A stretch of 64,000 nt of DNA from Oscillospiraceae bacterium (lineage in GTDB: Bacteria > Bacillota > Clostridia > Oscillospirales > Oscillospiraceae): contig JAFXTU010000022.1 of NCBI GenBank assembly GCA_017535635.1, positions 1 through 64,000 on the forward strand. The letters are read 5' to 3'. Every line of letters starts with the position of its first letter. Position 1 is the stretch's first letter. The notes under the pieces are model-generated. The model did no database searches, was not told where the DNA came from, and saw only the letters and a program-made list of their open reading frames with translations. Positions 23,287-33,542 of this stretch are shown here, piece by piece. The position numbers and the translations under genes are program-made.

Positions 23287-26200
23287 CTAACCTCTGCGCC
23301 ATTCCTTGAATGCGCTGACGATGGCTTCTTCCGTCGAGCCATTCACATCTTCCGGCACTTCCAACTGCTTTACAGCAATCCCGGCGCCGTCAAAGAAACC
23401 GTCTTCCCTAACCTGCAGCACATAAACCTTTCCGGCGCTGTAGCCAGCGGGGGCTGCGGTCTCCACCAGGTAGTACTTACCGTAGGGCAGACTGCCGATG
23501 AACCAGATGCCGGAGGCGAGGGATTCGTAATAATTCTTTCCCGCTTCCTGCCCCTCGGTGACCTCCGTCAGGTCCGGACGGAAGATGAGGAAGTGGGCCC
23601 CCTGAAGGATCTCATAACTGTTATCGGCTTTTTTGCCGGTCTTCCGCAGGAGGACCTTGCGCTCCGCCTGGGCTACGTTCAGGATGCCGAAGGTGGCAAT
23701 GTCAGGGGTAGTAACGGCTTTGCCGGTGCTCTTGTCATAGAAGAAAATCGCGTATTTCACCGCGCCGTCGCTGGTCTGCGCTTCAATGTCATCCTCTGTG
23801 AGTCCATAAACAGAATAGCGCGCGAGCTCCGCATCCCCCACCAGAAGGATATAGGTATTCTTGTTTTCCCACGCGATACCCTCGGAGGTCACGGTGCCCT
23901 CTTCCTTCATGTAATGTACGCCGAAGGGGACCTTACTCAGCGTAACCGTTCCGTCGGCGATGGAGGTGCCGGTTTTGTCCAGAGCGCTGGTACAGTCCGC
24001 GTCCCGATACAGGGCAAACGTCGCGCCCTCCAGCCATTTCCCGAAGCCGTCGATTTTGAAGAAACTCACATCCACGCCGGCACTTTGGTTGGTCACGGTG
24101 ACGGTCGCGTCCTCGCCGGGGGCCTGGAAAGAGAAGGTCTTCCCCCCTCCCCCGGGCACCGCGCTCACGGAGAGGACGGCGGTGGAGGAAGAATCATTCG
24201 GTGCCGCCGCGGCGGAGGCCACATAGCTGTCCTCGGAAATCGCATTGCCGCTTCCGTCCACGGCTCCGGTCTCCCGAATCCGCAGGATGGCGCCGACGGG
24301 AACGGTGAGCACCTTCTTTCTGTCCGGGTCGGTCGGGTCGGTGGCGATATCCTTGAGTTCGAAGCTCACGGTACCGGAAGAATCTGTGTTTCCGCCGTCA
24401 TAGAGGGTATAGTTTTTGATGGGCGTGGCGCCATTGAGCAACGTAACCTGGAAGCTGAATACCCCTTTCTTTGCCCCTTCCTCCAGCTCCGCCGACTTTT
24501 GCAGCGTAATCTTCACGGTCTTTTTTTCGTTGGTAAAGATAAGCCGATCTCCCTCGTTCCCGGCCGTCAGGGCAGAGGCATAGACATACTCTGCGCCAGG
24601 TGAGCGATCATTATCATTGTACTTAACATAGATATCGTAGGTGCTGCCCACGGTTTCCGGCGCGGTGGTGGTTCTGGAGGTATCCTCCCGGATGCGCAGG
24701 TCCCGGGCGCCCACGGGGATCGTCAGCACCGCAGGCTCCTCGGCAGCGGACACGGAGCCGTCCGCCGTGCTGTGGGCCTCGATCGAGAAGGACCGGTTGG
24801 TCACTGGCTCCCCGGGCATCTGATAGCTATAGGTGTAATAGAACGTCCTCCGGTTAAGCAAGGGGTCCTTCAGGCCGGTTTCCACCGTAATGCTGACCGT
24901 TTTGCGGTTGATTACCGTGATGAGATAGCCGGCCCCATCCGGCTCCACCGTGACGCCCTTCACGCCGGGATCGGACACCCCCGTCCCCGTGACCTGGAAG
25001 ACCGCTTCCTCCAGGACGGGCAGGTAGCCTTCCTCCACGTCCGTCTCCTCCAGCCTATAGCGGTGGCCCGCGTAGAAGCGGCCGGAGTAGATCAGATTGT
25101 TGTCCGGCCGTGTCCAGTATCCGGAGCGAAGGCTGGTATAGTCCGCATCCAGATCGAAGCGGCCCTCCGGACCGATGTTCCCATCCTGGTCCACCAGCAC
25201 GATCCGCACCGGGAAGGACTTCAGGGTATTGGTATAGGTGACCGTGGTATCGCTGTTGGGCACCGTAAGGGCATAGCTCAGGTCGCTTGCGTCAAAGCTT
25301 CCATGAGTCGCGGCGTCATCCGACGCGGCGGTGGTGTAGCGGTCGTCATCCAGAGCCTCCTGAATCACGATGGTCGCCCCCACGGGGATTTCCTCTGTCA
25401 GAAGGTGGCTCTCTCCGCCCGCTACGGAAAAGCTGCCGAGACTGTCGCTCTCGCTGCTGCCGGGGAGGGTATAGGAGGCGCTGAAGCGGAAGGGCTCCAG
25501 GGGAGGCAGGCCGCTCTCTGTATTCCCGATGGTCTTCCGCACCGTGACCCGGGCGGTCTGCCGGGTATTGGTGACGGTGAGGGCGCCGCTGTAATCCGTT
25601 TTGTCCCAGCTGAAGCTGCGGTCGCCGGAGACGGTGTAGGAACCCGCAGTCTGCTCCGCAGTGAGGTCCACGGCGGTATCATAGAACTCGGCGGTATAGT
25701 CATCCTCGGTGAGGGTGAACTGCGCCAGCTCATCGAAGGTCACTTCGCCGGTGATGTTGTTACTGCTCTGCCAGCGGATGGTCTTCGGTTCCCCGATCTG
25801 CACATCACTTGCATCGTAGCGCGTGATTACCGCCTGGATGTAGGGCTTGGCAGAAACATAGCTCTCGCCCACCTGCTGGGTGGTGTAGATATCCAGGTAC
25901 TCCCCGTCCTTCAGCTCCACGGCCTCGCTCATCACATTGCCGGCGACATTGTTATCCCCGTTCATGGTCACCGGGGCGCCGGACCCGGGCCGATAGGAGC
26001 CGCTGAGGGTCAGGACGAAGCGGAAGGGCAGCTCCTTATCTCCCAGGTCGGAGACCGCCTTGGTCACCAGAGTATGGCGGGATTCCAGCCGCCAGTTCCA
26101 GGCGGCATAGAGAGTGACGATCCGATCGTGATTCGTATCGTTGTCGTTGAAGAAGCTGCCGATATGGGGGATATTGAAATCTGCGGAGAAGGGGTAATCC

Positions 26201-29200
26201 AGCTGCTCATTCAGATGCTCTGCGTCTACGGTGTTGTCATCCAGGCGGTCGAAGTCATAACCCAGGAAGGTATAGGGGAAGCGGGAGGTGGGCGTGGACA
26301 GTTCATAGGGGCCGTCCGCTGCGATGTCCGCAGCCTCGGGGTAGAATTCCCGGGTCACCTCCCGGTAATTATCGTGGAGGATCAGGGTATAGTCGTGCTT
26401 CAACGTGGTGAAGGTGACGGTCACGCCCTTGGGGTCCTCGATAAGCTCTGCGGGAATGCGGAAGTCCAGGTTGTTATCCTGGCCGCCGGCAGCCAGGGTA
26501 TGGGTATGGCTGCCGCTCTCCCCCTCCGGCGTATGGGTATAGGTGACGGGGGCCCCGTTGGTTTTGGTGGTGGTCCCGTTCAGCTCCACGGAGGAATTCC
26601 AGACCAGCATCTGGCCGGGGCCCAGGGTATTGGTGCCCACAAGGCTGATGGTCTTCTCCTTGCCGAAGGGCAACACCAGGGTAACGGAGTCGCCGACTTC
26701 AACGGTGACGACCTGATTCTTAAAGTCGACCCGGTCGAAGGCGCCGGTGATCTTATTGACCACATAGAGGGCGTCCACGTTGGCAGTATCCGCATCCAGG
26801 GTGAAAGACACGGGCCCCAGGCCGGTCTCGTTCTTCACCGTCAGGTAGACCATGGGTTCCCACACGGCGTAGACCGTCCGGTTCTCCTCGGTATGGGTGG
26901 CGTCCTGGCGCCAGTTGCTGATGAGGCCGTCCGCCGGATAGGTGGCGATATAGTCCCCCTCGTCGGCAGCATCGTCGAAGCCCAGGAGGTAAAATCGCTC
27001 CGCGTGAGAGAAATAGCCGTAGGTCCCGGCGGTGGCATCGGCGGGGGCGGTATAGTCGCTGAGGAACACCGCGTCGTTGCTCTGGCTCCCGGTGAAGCGG
27101 AGCTGGTTCCCCGTCATCGTGACCGTCCCGCTCCCCTCCCAGGTCGGCAGGGTGCCGGAGACGGTGCCCATATCGTTGGGGTCCAGGATCAGGTCCGTGA
27201 CCCCCGCCCGGCGGTAGGCGCTGTCCTTATACTCGTAAACCGCCTGGAGGAAGATGGTAAGCTGCTTCTGCCCTTCCTTCTCCACCTCCTGGGCATAGCG
27301 GGCCTGGATGGTAAAATCATCGCCGGGGTCATAGTAGACGTTGGACTGCAGGGGCTTGTAGGTGGTGATCCCGCCGGTCTTCTTCACGCTCACCAGACGC
27401 CAACCCCGGAAGATATAGTTCTTGCCTTCCTCCTCGTCGTCGTCGGCAGTGATGCCGGTGGGCTGCTGGGTGATGACCGTCTCCGCCCCATCCACATAAT
27501 TCTGCTCGGTGATATCCGGGTCCATCCAGCTGGTCAGGCTGGCGTTGATATGGACGGTATCCACATAGCTGTCCGGGATATACTCCACCTTGATGGTATT
27601 ATCCAGCCGCCACATGGCCCGGAGGGTGGTCACCGCCGTGGTGGGCAGGGAGTTATCATAGGGCACGTTGCCGACGCTGCCGTCCGCGTTCACCAGGAAC
27701 CAGCCCAGGAAGGTATACTTCTCGCCGGTGTGGAGGGGCCGGTAATACTGGAGCTCGCCGGTCTCGTCCTTTACCAGGTATTCATCCTTCCAGGCGGAGA
27801 AGCCCAGGGGATTCGAGCTGAGGTTGGGGTTATTGTAGTAGAAGTTATGGTAGGTCTCCAGCTCGTCTTCCCGCAGATAGAGAGCGCTGCGCAGCGGGGA
27901 CTCCAGGTCGTAGCCGTCGTCATCGTACTTATCCGTATACTGGGTATTCATGTAGACGTACACGGGTTCACCGTTGGCGCGCATATCCGCCGCCTCGGAG
28001 GCCGTGATCTCCACATAGTTCCGCCAGCCGTCCATCTCATAGTAGCTGATGGTCTGGCCGTAGTCGTTCTTGAAGAAGGTGGCGCCGTAATAGCCCATGG
28101 CTTCCCCATTCGCATGGAAGTCATCGGTATAGCCCCCGTTGTGGTCGTAGCGGTCGATCTGGCCGCCGTTGGGGTCGATCTTCACCCGGAAGCGGTCGGG
28201 CGTATAGACCGCGTAGATGATGAGGTCCGCGTCGGGCATGGTGCCGGTGAAGTCCACCTCGCTGCCATCCGCCCCGTTCGGCGTGGTATACCAGCCCTTG
28301 AAGCTATGGCCCTCCGGGAGGTTCTGCATGACCACCCCGTCCGCTGCGGCATAGGTATCCGCGTAACCCTTCGCCCTGGACAGGGACTGGCCGTAGTAGA
28401 AGTCGTAAGACTCATGAGCCGAATCTATGGCCGTGTTCGGATGCGCAGCCGCGCTGCCGTATTGGAAGGAAATGGTATGGGCATTGGGCAGATACCGGAA
28501 TACCATGATCATACCGGTGCCGGTTACTCCCGCATCGTTGATCTCAGTTACCGTATAGGGACTGTAGCTGCCAGTGCCGCTTTCACCGCCCGGAGTCCGC
28601 TCGGTACCGCTGGAGTCGATGACCTTGGAATCCGCCAGTGTATATCCGTAGAAGGTCGTCGCGGTCTGCAGGTTCGGATAACTGCCCGAGCCGGCCACAA
28701 CGATGTTCTGATACGTGGGCTCGGTCGGATACGTGCGCGTCTCCGGGTCCGCCAGATAAAGGCGGTAAAGATAGGCGTTCCGCGCATCGTCCGTGGTGTT
28801 GTAGCGGCAGCGGAACTCCTGCGTAATGCCGTGGTATTCCTGCCCGTTGCCGTGAGAAGGAGATTGGATGTAAGCGTTGTCCTGATCGACTGTGATCGCC
28901 GTATAGTCATTGGGACTTACGTTATTGACTTTTGCGTTATCGTCCGGAATTGGGCCTCCGGTAAGGATCAGGTCCTCTGTCATGGTCTCGAAGAAGCCCT
29001 TGATACTGGTGCTCAGGCGCGCATTGTAATAAGAGTCCCGCTGAGCCAGCCAGCCGACAAAGGCGCCCGCTCCGCTCTTCGCGGACTGGGTCGAAGGGTA
29101 GCGGTCCAGGATGTACTCACCGTATTTGGCGGTCAGGTCATAATAGAAGACCATATACGGCGTGCCGCCCTGGGTGACGTTGTAATAGCCCGTATACTCG

Positions 29201-32200
29201 GTCGGCAGAAACGGATTCGTCGTTCCCAGGTCGATGCGTCTCTGCGTCAGGAAGGAATCCCAGTTGTTGTTATCCGCATAGTTGGGGCCGGTCGTGTTGG
29301 AAACGGAGTACTGCCACGTGCCGGAAACCGATTCATACTTATACAGCGTGCCGGTGTATGGCAGCTCAGCGGGAACCTGCGTGTTGTAATACCAGCCATC
29401 GTCATCGTGCAGCACGGTCTGCATGCTGCCGTCGATGAAGCCCAGGGTATAGGAAGTGTCGGCGTCATTGTTTTCCACTCGGAGATAGCGGGGGCTGGCG
29501 GCGGGATAGGCTGTGCCGCCGTTGTAGGTCCAGGCTCCGCTTTCCGTCACTTGAAAATACTCGTTTGCAGTTGTTGAACCATAGGGTGTTCCAGAGCCAC
29601 TCGTAGAGATGGTGCCATTTGAATCAAAGTAATATAGAGTTCCGGAATAGCCTGTTCCTACGACATTGTTGTTGTCCTGTTGCCTGTTACTGTTAAACCG
29701 TGTGCCGGTATACTCATTGGAATAGGTATAGCCGTAATAGCCGTTTCCATTTCTTGTCCGATACCATCTTCCATTATTGTTATAGAGCTGCGTATTGTTT
29801 AAACCACCATTGATGAAAATATAATAGTTACCATTGGTATTCGAGGTCGATACGACATAGCGGTATCGATCTGTCCTTGTATAGCTGATACCTCCGCTCA
29901 GCTCCACTACTTCCCCACCGACCACGCCGTACTGCGTTCCGGCATTGTCGGTGGTGGCCAGGTAGCGGTGTTCGCCGGTATAGGGATTGCGGACATCCTT
30001 GGTGCCGGAATAGGTCCAGCCGCCATTGCCGTCGGAGGTCAGCTCGACCATATTCCCGTCTACGACTCCGTATACCGTTTCTTCATATGTTTCCAGCTCG
30101 GCTGCGCTCAGCGTATTGTAAAAGCTCGTCGAGTTGTTCGTGCTGGTTCGCCTTGCAAAGCCGATGTCAAACCGCAGCTTATACACATTCCGGTCATAGT
30201 AGACGTTGACGATGGTGGAGCCGTCGCCCGCGATGGCGGTATTCTGGATACCGCTCTGTGTCTCCTCCTCACTCTTATCCTGGTCCGGGCTGAGGTGGGC
30301 GAATTTGAGTTTGTTTTCGGTATAAACGGAGCTGCTGGTCGGGATTTCGGTGACCGCAGTCTGGGCGCCGGCCAGGCCCTGCTTGGTCTCGAAGTGCATG
30401 ACGCTGTAATTGTCGTCATTGGCGTTCTGCAGCCAGTAGACCACGGTATAGTTGACTTCCTGCGGCTGCCAGCGGGCATAGAGGGTCAGATCGTCCAGGG
30501 CCTTGTAGAACCAGAGCTTTCCGTCCTCCAGCTCATAGAGCTTATCGCTCCCGTCCCCGGCAAAATAGCGCACATAGTCGTCCTCCGCAGCGAGGGCGCC
30601 CGTGCCGTCGTACGGCTGCTTCGCCAGCAGGTCCTCCGTATGCTCGTGCCCATCCTTATCCCTCACGGTGACGGGCTTCGCGTTTTCCGGGTTGGTGATA
30701 TCCCCGGTAACGGGGTCCAGCACCGGCAGGTTCAGGATCTCCCCGGTATCGGGGTCCACCACCGCGTCCGCGTACCAGCCCAGGAAGTCATAGCCCGCCC
30801 GATTCGTGGTGGGCATGGCGGTGAAATAAGTACCCGCGCCGCCGTCATGGGTGAGCAGGTAATCCGCGCCCACATACTCCGCCCCGTTGTGGGCCGCCCC
30901 CAGGTAGAAGTTGACCCAGCGGGCCTCATCGTAAACGGGATACAGATCCAGGGCGTTGCCGCTGAAGCTGTCCGTCTCCACATGGATCCAGTATTCCCCC
31001 AGAGTGCCCGGCGCAGCGTTCTCGTCGCTGGAAAGCTCCTTCCCTTCCACATTTACCGTCTGGTAGTATTCGTCCGGGCTTAGGCGCTTCCAGCCGCTGA
31101 AGATCTGGTGCTTGGAATCGCTGCTGGTGGCGGTGATGTTGCCGATGCGCACATCCGCCGCGTTATCGCTGCCCAGCACCACCAGGAGGCGGGTGCGGAT
31201 GCTGCCCGCCAGGCTGGTATCCAGTGCGCCCATATGAAAATTGATGAAGTAGTAATCCTGATAGATGGGGGCCAGATAGACGTGGATCAAGCCCTCCGCG
31301 TCCACCACGCCGGAGCCGGAGACTGCCCCCAGGGTCCAGGTTAGGGTCTCCCCCACGGTGACGCCCTCGGTCTTGGAAAGGGTGAGGCGCTGCTCCACGC
31401 CGATCTTCTCCGGGTCATCCGTCCAGGTATAGGTGACCTGGCCGTCAGCGGCCACACTCCGGCATTCCACCAGGTACCAGCCGAAGAAGTATTCCGGGTT
31501 CGTGCCGTTCTCATCCGTCCGGTTGGGCGGGTTGGCAATCATTTCCATGGTCTCACCGTTGCGCAGGATCTGGCTGGTCTGGAAGTCCCCGCCCTTATTC
31601 GGGAAGCGGAACAGGCCCGCCGTATAGTTCTGATCCCCGCTGGAATAGGTGAACTCAGGGGAAAGGTAATGGAACTCCACCCGGGGTTCCTCCACCGGCG
31701 TTCCATCATCCTCGCTCTCATGAGCGACGACCAGATAGACGGAAAAGCCCTCCGTCTCAAAGGCCACGGCATTCTCGCTGACGGAGGCGGGCAGGACCTC
31801 CGGCTCCTCTCCGAAGTGGAGAACGCTGACGCTGCCGCTCTCCTCCAGAGCCACGTCCGGCAGGGTAATGGAGACGGAAACGCTGCCCGTGGGCTGGTAC
31901 TCCTCCATCGTCAGCGGGTCGTAGAGGGAGATGTCCAGGGCGCGGGCAAACTGAATGCTCTCTTTCTCCGCCCCCAGGGCCTCGGCGGAGCGGGCCAGAT
32001 AGTCCCCGTAGCCCTCGTCAGCCTCGGTGAGCTCCCGGACCCGCAGCGCCGCCCCCTCGGGGATCCCGGCGTCTGTGTCGTAGCTCACGGTGACGATGTA
32101 GCGGCTCCCGTCGGTGACGGTGATCTCGTCGGACACCGAGGCCGGGGCGGCCAAAGCCCGCTCCGCCGGGGCGGCGGGCAGCAGCGGCAGCCATACGGAG

Positions 32201-32256
32201 GCCAGCAGGCAGAGCATGCACAGGAAGGAAACGATTCGTTTGATGGTTTTCTTCAT
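23287..32256 (-). CDS. giant secreted InlB-repeat / Cna-B-type surface protein (2989 aa)
   Basis: The signal peptide is at residues 1-36 (MKKTIKRIVSFLCMLCLLAS...). Residues ~230-700 and ~1350-2060 hold several Listeria/Bacteroides (InlB B-type) repeats, recognisable by F-x-GW-x and Y-A-x-W-x motifs (YDFLGWYADAVV, FKGWYTTPNGADG, YTFLGWFLVNADG, NYIFRGWRLV). Residues ~750-1010 are a Tyr/Asn/Gly-rich block of degenerate ~40-residue units (GNGGWTYSGT, PYTGEHRY, ELPYTGTLYKY). From ~2060 to the end are beta-sandwich pilin/Cna-B-like domains; the last has the SpaA-type Glu in YYLVETAAPAGYS. The protein ends SAFKEWRRG with no LPXTG or membrane anchor. Probably an adhesin or scaffold. The ATG at 32256 precedes the signal peptide. 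Confidence 0.92.
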   Translation of the reverse strand: MKKTIKRIVSFLCMLCLLASVWLPLLPAAPAERALAAPASVSDEITVTDGSRYIVTVSYDTDAGIPEGAALRVRELTEADEGYGDYLARSAEALGAEKESIQFARALDISLYDPLTMEEYQPTGSVSVSITLPDVALEESGSVSVLHFGEEPEVLPASVSENAVAFETEGFSVYLVVAHESEDDGTPVEEPRVEFHYLSPEFTYSSGDQNYTAGLFRFPNKGGDFQTSQILRNGETMEMIANPPNRTDENGTNPEYFFGWYLVECRSVAADGQVTYTWTDDPEKIGVEQRLTLSKTEGVTVGETLTWTLGAVSGSGVVDAEGLIHVYLAPIYQDYYFINFHMGALDTSLAGSIRTRLLVVLGSDNAADVRIGNITATSSDSKHQIFSGWKRLSPDEYYQTVNVEGKELSSDENAAPGTLGEYWIHVETDSFSGNALDLYPVYDEARWVNFYLGAAHNGAEYVGADYLLTHDGGAGTYFTAMPTTNRAGYDFLGWYADAVVDPDTGEILNLPVLDPVTGDITNPENAKPVTVRDKDGHEHTEDLLAKQPYDGTGALAAEDDYVRYFAGDGSDKLYELEDGKLWFYKALDDLTLYARWQPQEVNYTVVYWLQNANDDNYSVMHFETKQGLAGAQTAVTEIPTSSSVYTENKLKFAHLSPDQDKSEEETQSGIQNTAIAGDGSTIVNVYYDRNVYKLRFDIGFARRTSTNNSTSFYNTLSAAELETYEETVYGVVDGNMVELTSDGNGGWTYSGTKDVRNPYTGEHRYLATTDNAGTQYGVVGGEVVELSGGISYTRTDRYRYVVSTSNTNGNYYIFINGGLNNTQLYNNNGRWYRTRNGNGYYGYTYSNEYTGTRFNSNRQQDNNNVVGTGYSGTLYYFDSNGTISTSGSGTPYGSTTANEYFQVTESGAWTYNGGTAYPAASPRYLRVENNDADTSYTLGFIDGSMQTVLHDDDGWYYNTQVPAELPYTGTLYKYESVSGTWQYSVSNTTGPNYADNNNWDSFLTQRRIDLGTTNPFLPTEYTGYYNVTQGGTPYMVFYYDLTAKYGEYILDRYPSTQSAKSGAGAFVGWLAQRDSYYNARLSTSIKGFFETMTEDLILTGGPIPDDNAKVNNVSPNDYTAITVDQDNAYIQSPSHGNGQEYHGITQEFRCRYNTTDDARNAYLYRLYLADPETRTYPTEPTYQNIVVAGSGSYPNLQTATTFYGYTLADSKVIDSSGTERTPGGESGTGSYSPYTVTEINDAGVTGTGMIMVFRYLPNAHTISFQYGSAAAHPNTAIDSAHESYDFYYGQSLSRAKGYADTYAAADGVVMQNLPEGHSFKGWYTTPNGADGSEVDFTGTMPDADLIIYAVYTPDRFRVKIDPNGGQIDRYDHNGGYTDDFHANGEAMGYYGATFFKNDYGQTISYYEMDGWRNYVEITASEAADMRANGEPVYVYMNTQYTDKYDDDGYDLESPLRSALYLREDELETYHNFYYNNPNLSSNPLGFSAWKDEYLVKDETGELQYYRPLHTGEKYTFLGWFLVNADGSVGNVPYDNSLPTTAVTTLRAMWRLDNTIKVEYIPDSYVDTVHINASLTSWMDPDITEQNYVDGAETVITQQPTGITADDDEEEGKNYIFRGWRLVSVKKTGGITTYKPLQSNVYYDPGDDFTIQARYAQEVEKEGQKQLTIFLQAVYEYKDSAYRRAGVTDLILDPNDMGTVSGTLPTWEGSGTVTMTGNQLRFTGSQSNDAVFLSDYTAPADATAGTYGYFSHAERFYLLGFDDAADEGDYIATYPADGLISNWRQDATHTEENRTVYAVWEPMVYLTVKNETGLGPVSFTLDADTANVDALYVVNKITGAFDRVDFKNQVVTVEVGDSVTLVLPFGKEKTISLVGTNTLGPGQMLVWNSSVELNGTTTKTNGAPVTYTHTPEGESGSHTHTLAAGGQDNNLDFRIPAELIEDPKGVTVTFTTLKHDYTLILHDNYREVTREFYPEAADIAADGPYELSTPTSRFPYTFLGYDFDRLDDNTVDAEHLNEQLDYPFSADFNIPHIGSFFNDNDTNHDRIVTLYAAWNWRLESRHTLVTKAVSDLGDKELPFRFVLTLSGSYRPGSGAPVTMNGDNNVAGNVMSEAVELKDGEYLDIYTTQQVGESYVSAKPYIQAVITRYDASDVQIGEPKTIRWQSSNNITGEVTFDELAQFTLTEDDYTAEFYDTAVDLTAEQTAGSYTVSGDRSFSWDKTDYSGALTVTNTRQTARVTVRKTIGNTESGLPPLEPFRFSASYTLPGSSESDSLGSFSVAGGESHLLTEEIPVGATIVIQEALDDDRYTTAASDDAATHGSFDASDLSYALTVPNSDTTVTYTNTLKSFPVRIVLVDQDGNIGPEGRFDLDADYTSLRSGYWTRPDNNLIYSGRFYAGHRYRLEETDVEEGYLPVLEEAVFQVTGTGVSDPGVKGVTVEPDGAGYLITVINRKTVSITVETGLKDPLLNRRTFYYTYSYQMPGEPVTNRSFSIEAHSTADGSVSAAEEPAVLTIPVGARDLRIREDTSRTTTAPETVGSTYDIYVKYNDNDRSPGAEYVYASALTAGNEGDRLIFTNEKKTVKITLQKSAELEEGAKKGVFSFQVTLLNGATPIKNYTLYDGGNTDSSGTVSFELKDIATDPTDPDRKKVLTVPVGAILRIRETGAVDGSGNAISEDSYVASAAAAPNDSSSTAVLSVSAVPGGGGKTFSFQAPGEDATVTVTNQSAGVDVSFFKIDGFGKWLEGATFALYRDADCTSALDKTGTSIADGTVTLSKVPFGVHYMKEEGTVTSEGIAWENKNTYILLVGDAELARYSVYGLTEDDIEAQTSDGAVKYAIFFYDKSTGKAVTTPDIATFGILNVAQAERKVLLRKTGKKADNSYEILQGAHFLIFRPDLTEVTEGQEAGKNYYESLASGIWFIGSLPYGKYYLVETAAPAGYSAGKVYVLQVREDGFFDGAGIAVKQLEVPEDVNGSTEEAIVSAFKEWRRG

Positions 32257-32597
32257 GAAGGACAGACCTCTCTGATCCCAGAATTTCGGAAATATCCCGC
32301 CGACAAAAAAAGGGGGCAGATGCATGATATTACGGAAATATTACAATTATACGACGTAAAGCGCAGATGGAAAAGTGTATTCTTATCATTTATGCATTTG
32401 CGCTCTTTTGTATTCCGATATCTTCATAACTAGATACATTATTATATCATTTCCCCTGTGTCCCGTCAATCTTAAAAAATAGTTTTACCCGTTCAAAAAA
32501 AGCGCATTTGAGGTTTGCAAAAGGCGGCGGGGCGTGTTACACTAAATAACTGCATACAAGGCTCGTCATTCAATACGATAGCAAGGCGGTCCCGAAC
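32257..32597. promoter_or_regulatory. AT-rich divergent regulatory region, giant-protein gene / opp operon
   Basis: No gene is seen here. For opp, TTGCAA (32515-32520), a 17-bp spacer and TACACT (32538-32543) form a good promoter. For the giant gene a TATAAT (minus strand, 32351-32346) lies about 90 bp upstream without a strong -35, which suggests activation. Two copies of CGGAAATAT (32287-32295 and 32333-32341), one on each side of that -10, could be operator sites. Confidence 0.6.
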
Positions 32598-33527
32598 ATG
32601 AATTCCAAAACCATTCTCTACATCCTGAAGCGCATCCTGCTGGCGATTCTGACCGTGTGGGTCGTCATCACCATCACCTTCTTCGTGATGCGTGCGGTCC
32701 CGGGCGGCCCCTTTATGGGAGAAAAGGCCATCACGGCGGCGGCCCAGGCGGCGCTGGAGGCGAAGTACGGCCTGGACAAGCCCCTCATGGAGCAGTACTT
32801 CACCTATCTGAAGGACATCGTCACGAGGTTCGACTTCGGCCCCTCCCTGAAGCAGCGGGGCAGAATGGTCATCGACATCATTGCCGACGGCATGCGCACC
32901 TCCGCCAAGCTGGGCCTGATCGCCGCCTTCCTGGCGCTGATCGTGGGGGTGGTGCTGGGGGCCCTGGCGGCGCTGCGGCGCAACAAGCTGGTGGACAAGA
33001 TCATCATGGTCATCACCACCGCCTTCGTCTCCATGCCGTCCTTCATCATCGGCTCCCTATTGCTGGTGCTGTTCTCGATCAAGCTGGCCCTACTCCCCGC
33101 CAACGGCACCACCTCTCAGGGCCTGATCCTCCCCATCGTGACCCTGGCGCTCTACCCCATGGCCTACATCACCCGCCTCACCCGCTCCTCCATGCTGGAC
33201 GTGCTGGGGCAGGACTACATCCGCACCGCCAAGGCCAAGGGCGTCTCCTCCGGGAAGATCATCTTCGGCCACGCGCTGAAAAACTCCCTGATCCCCGTCA
33301 TCACCTACTTCGGCCCCATGCTGGCCTACATCGTCACCGGCTCGCTGGTGGTGGAGCAGATCTTCGCCGTGCCGGGGATCGGGCGGCAGTTCGTGAGCAG
33401 CATCACCAACCGGGACTATCCCATGATCATGGGCACCACCATCGTGCTGGCCTGCCTCATCGTGATCATGAACCTGGTGAGCGACATCCTCTACAAGGTC
33501 GTCGATCCCAGGATCAATCTGGAATAA
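32598..33527 (+). CDS. oppB: oligopeptide ABC transporter permease (OppB/DppB)
   Basis: A 309-aa inner-membrane permease with about six helices, an N-terminal helix with the VPGGPF motif, and the permease EAA loop YIRTAKAKGVSSGKIIFGHALKN, which contacts the ATPases. The C-terminus shows the usual GIGRQFVSSITNRDYPMIMG. It is the first gene of the oppBCDFA operon and starts 55 bp after a consensus promoter. The peptide specificity (oligo- or dipeptide, or nickel) cannot be read from the permease. Confidence 0.95.
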   Translation: MNSKTILYILKRILLAILTVWVVITITFFVMRAVPGGPFMGEKAITAAAQAALEAKYGLDKPLMEQYFTYLKDIVTRFDFGPSLKQRGRMVIDIIADGMRTSAKLGLIAAFLALIVGVVLGALAALRRNKLVDKIIMVITTAFVSMPSFIIGSLLLVLFSIKLALLPANGTTSQGLILPIVTLALYPMAYITRLTRSSMLDVLGQDYIRTAKAKGVSSGKIIFGHALKNSLIPVITYFGPMLAYIVTGSLVVEQIFAVPGIGRQFVSSITNRDYPMIMGTTIVLACLIVIMNLVSDILYKVVDPRINLE

Positions 33528-33542
33528 GGAGGGACGGACGGT

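Noticed and set aside
24772..29577. A 1601-codon open frame on the plus strand
   Set aside because: It is exactly antisense to the giant surface-protein gene. The product has no signal, domain or sensible composition; long mirror frames are common in high-GC genes.
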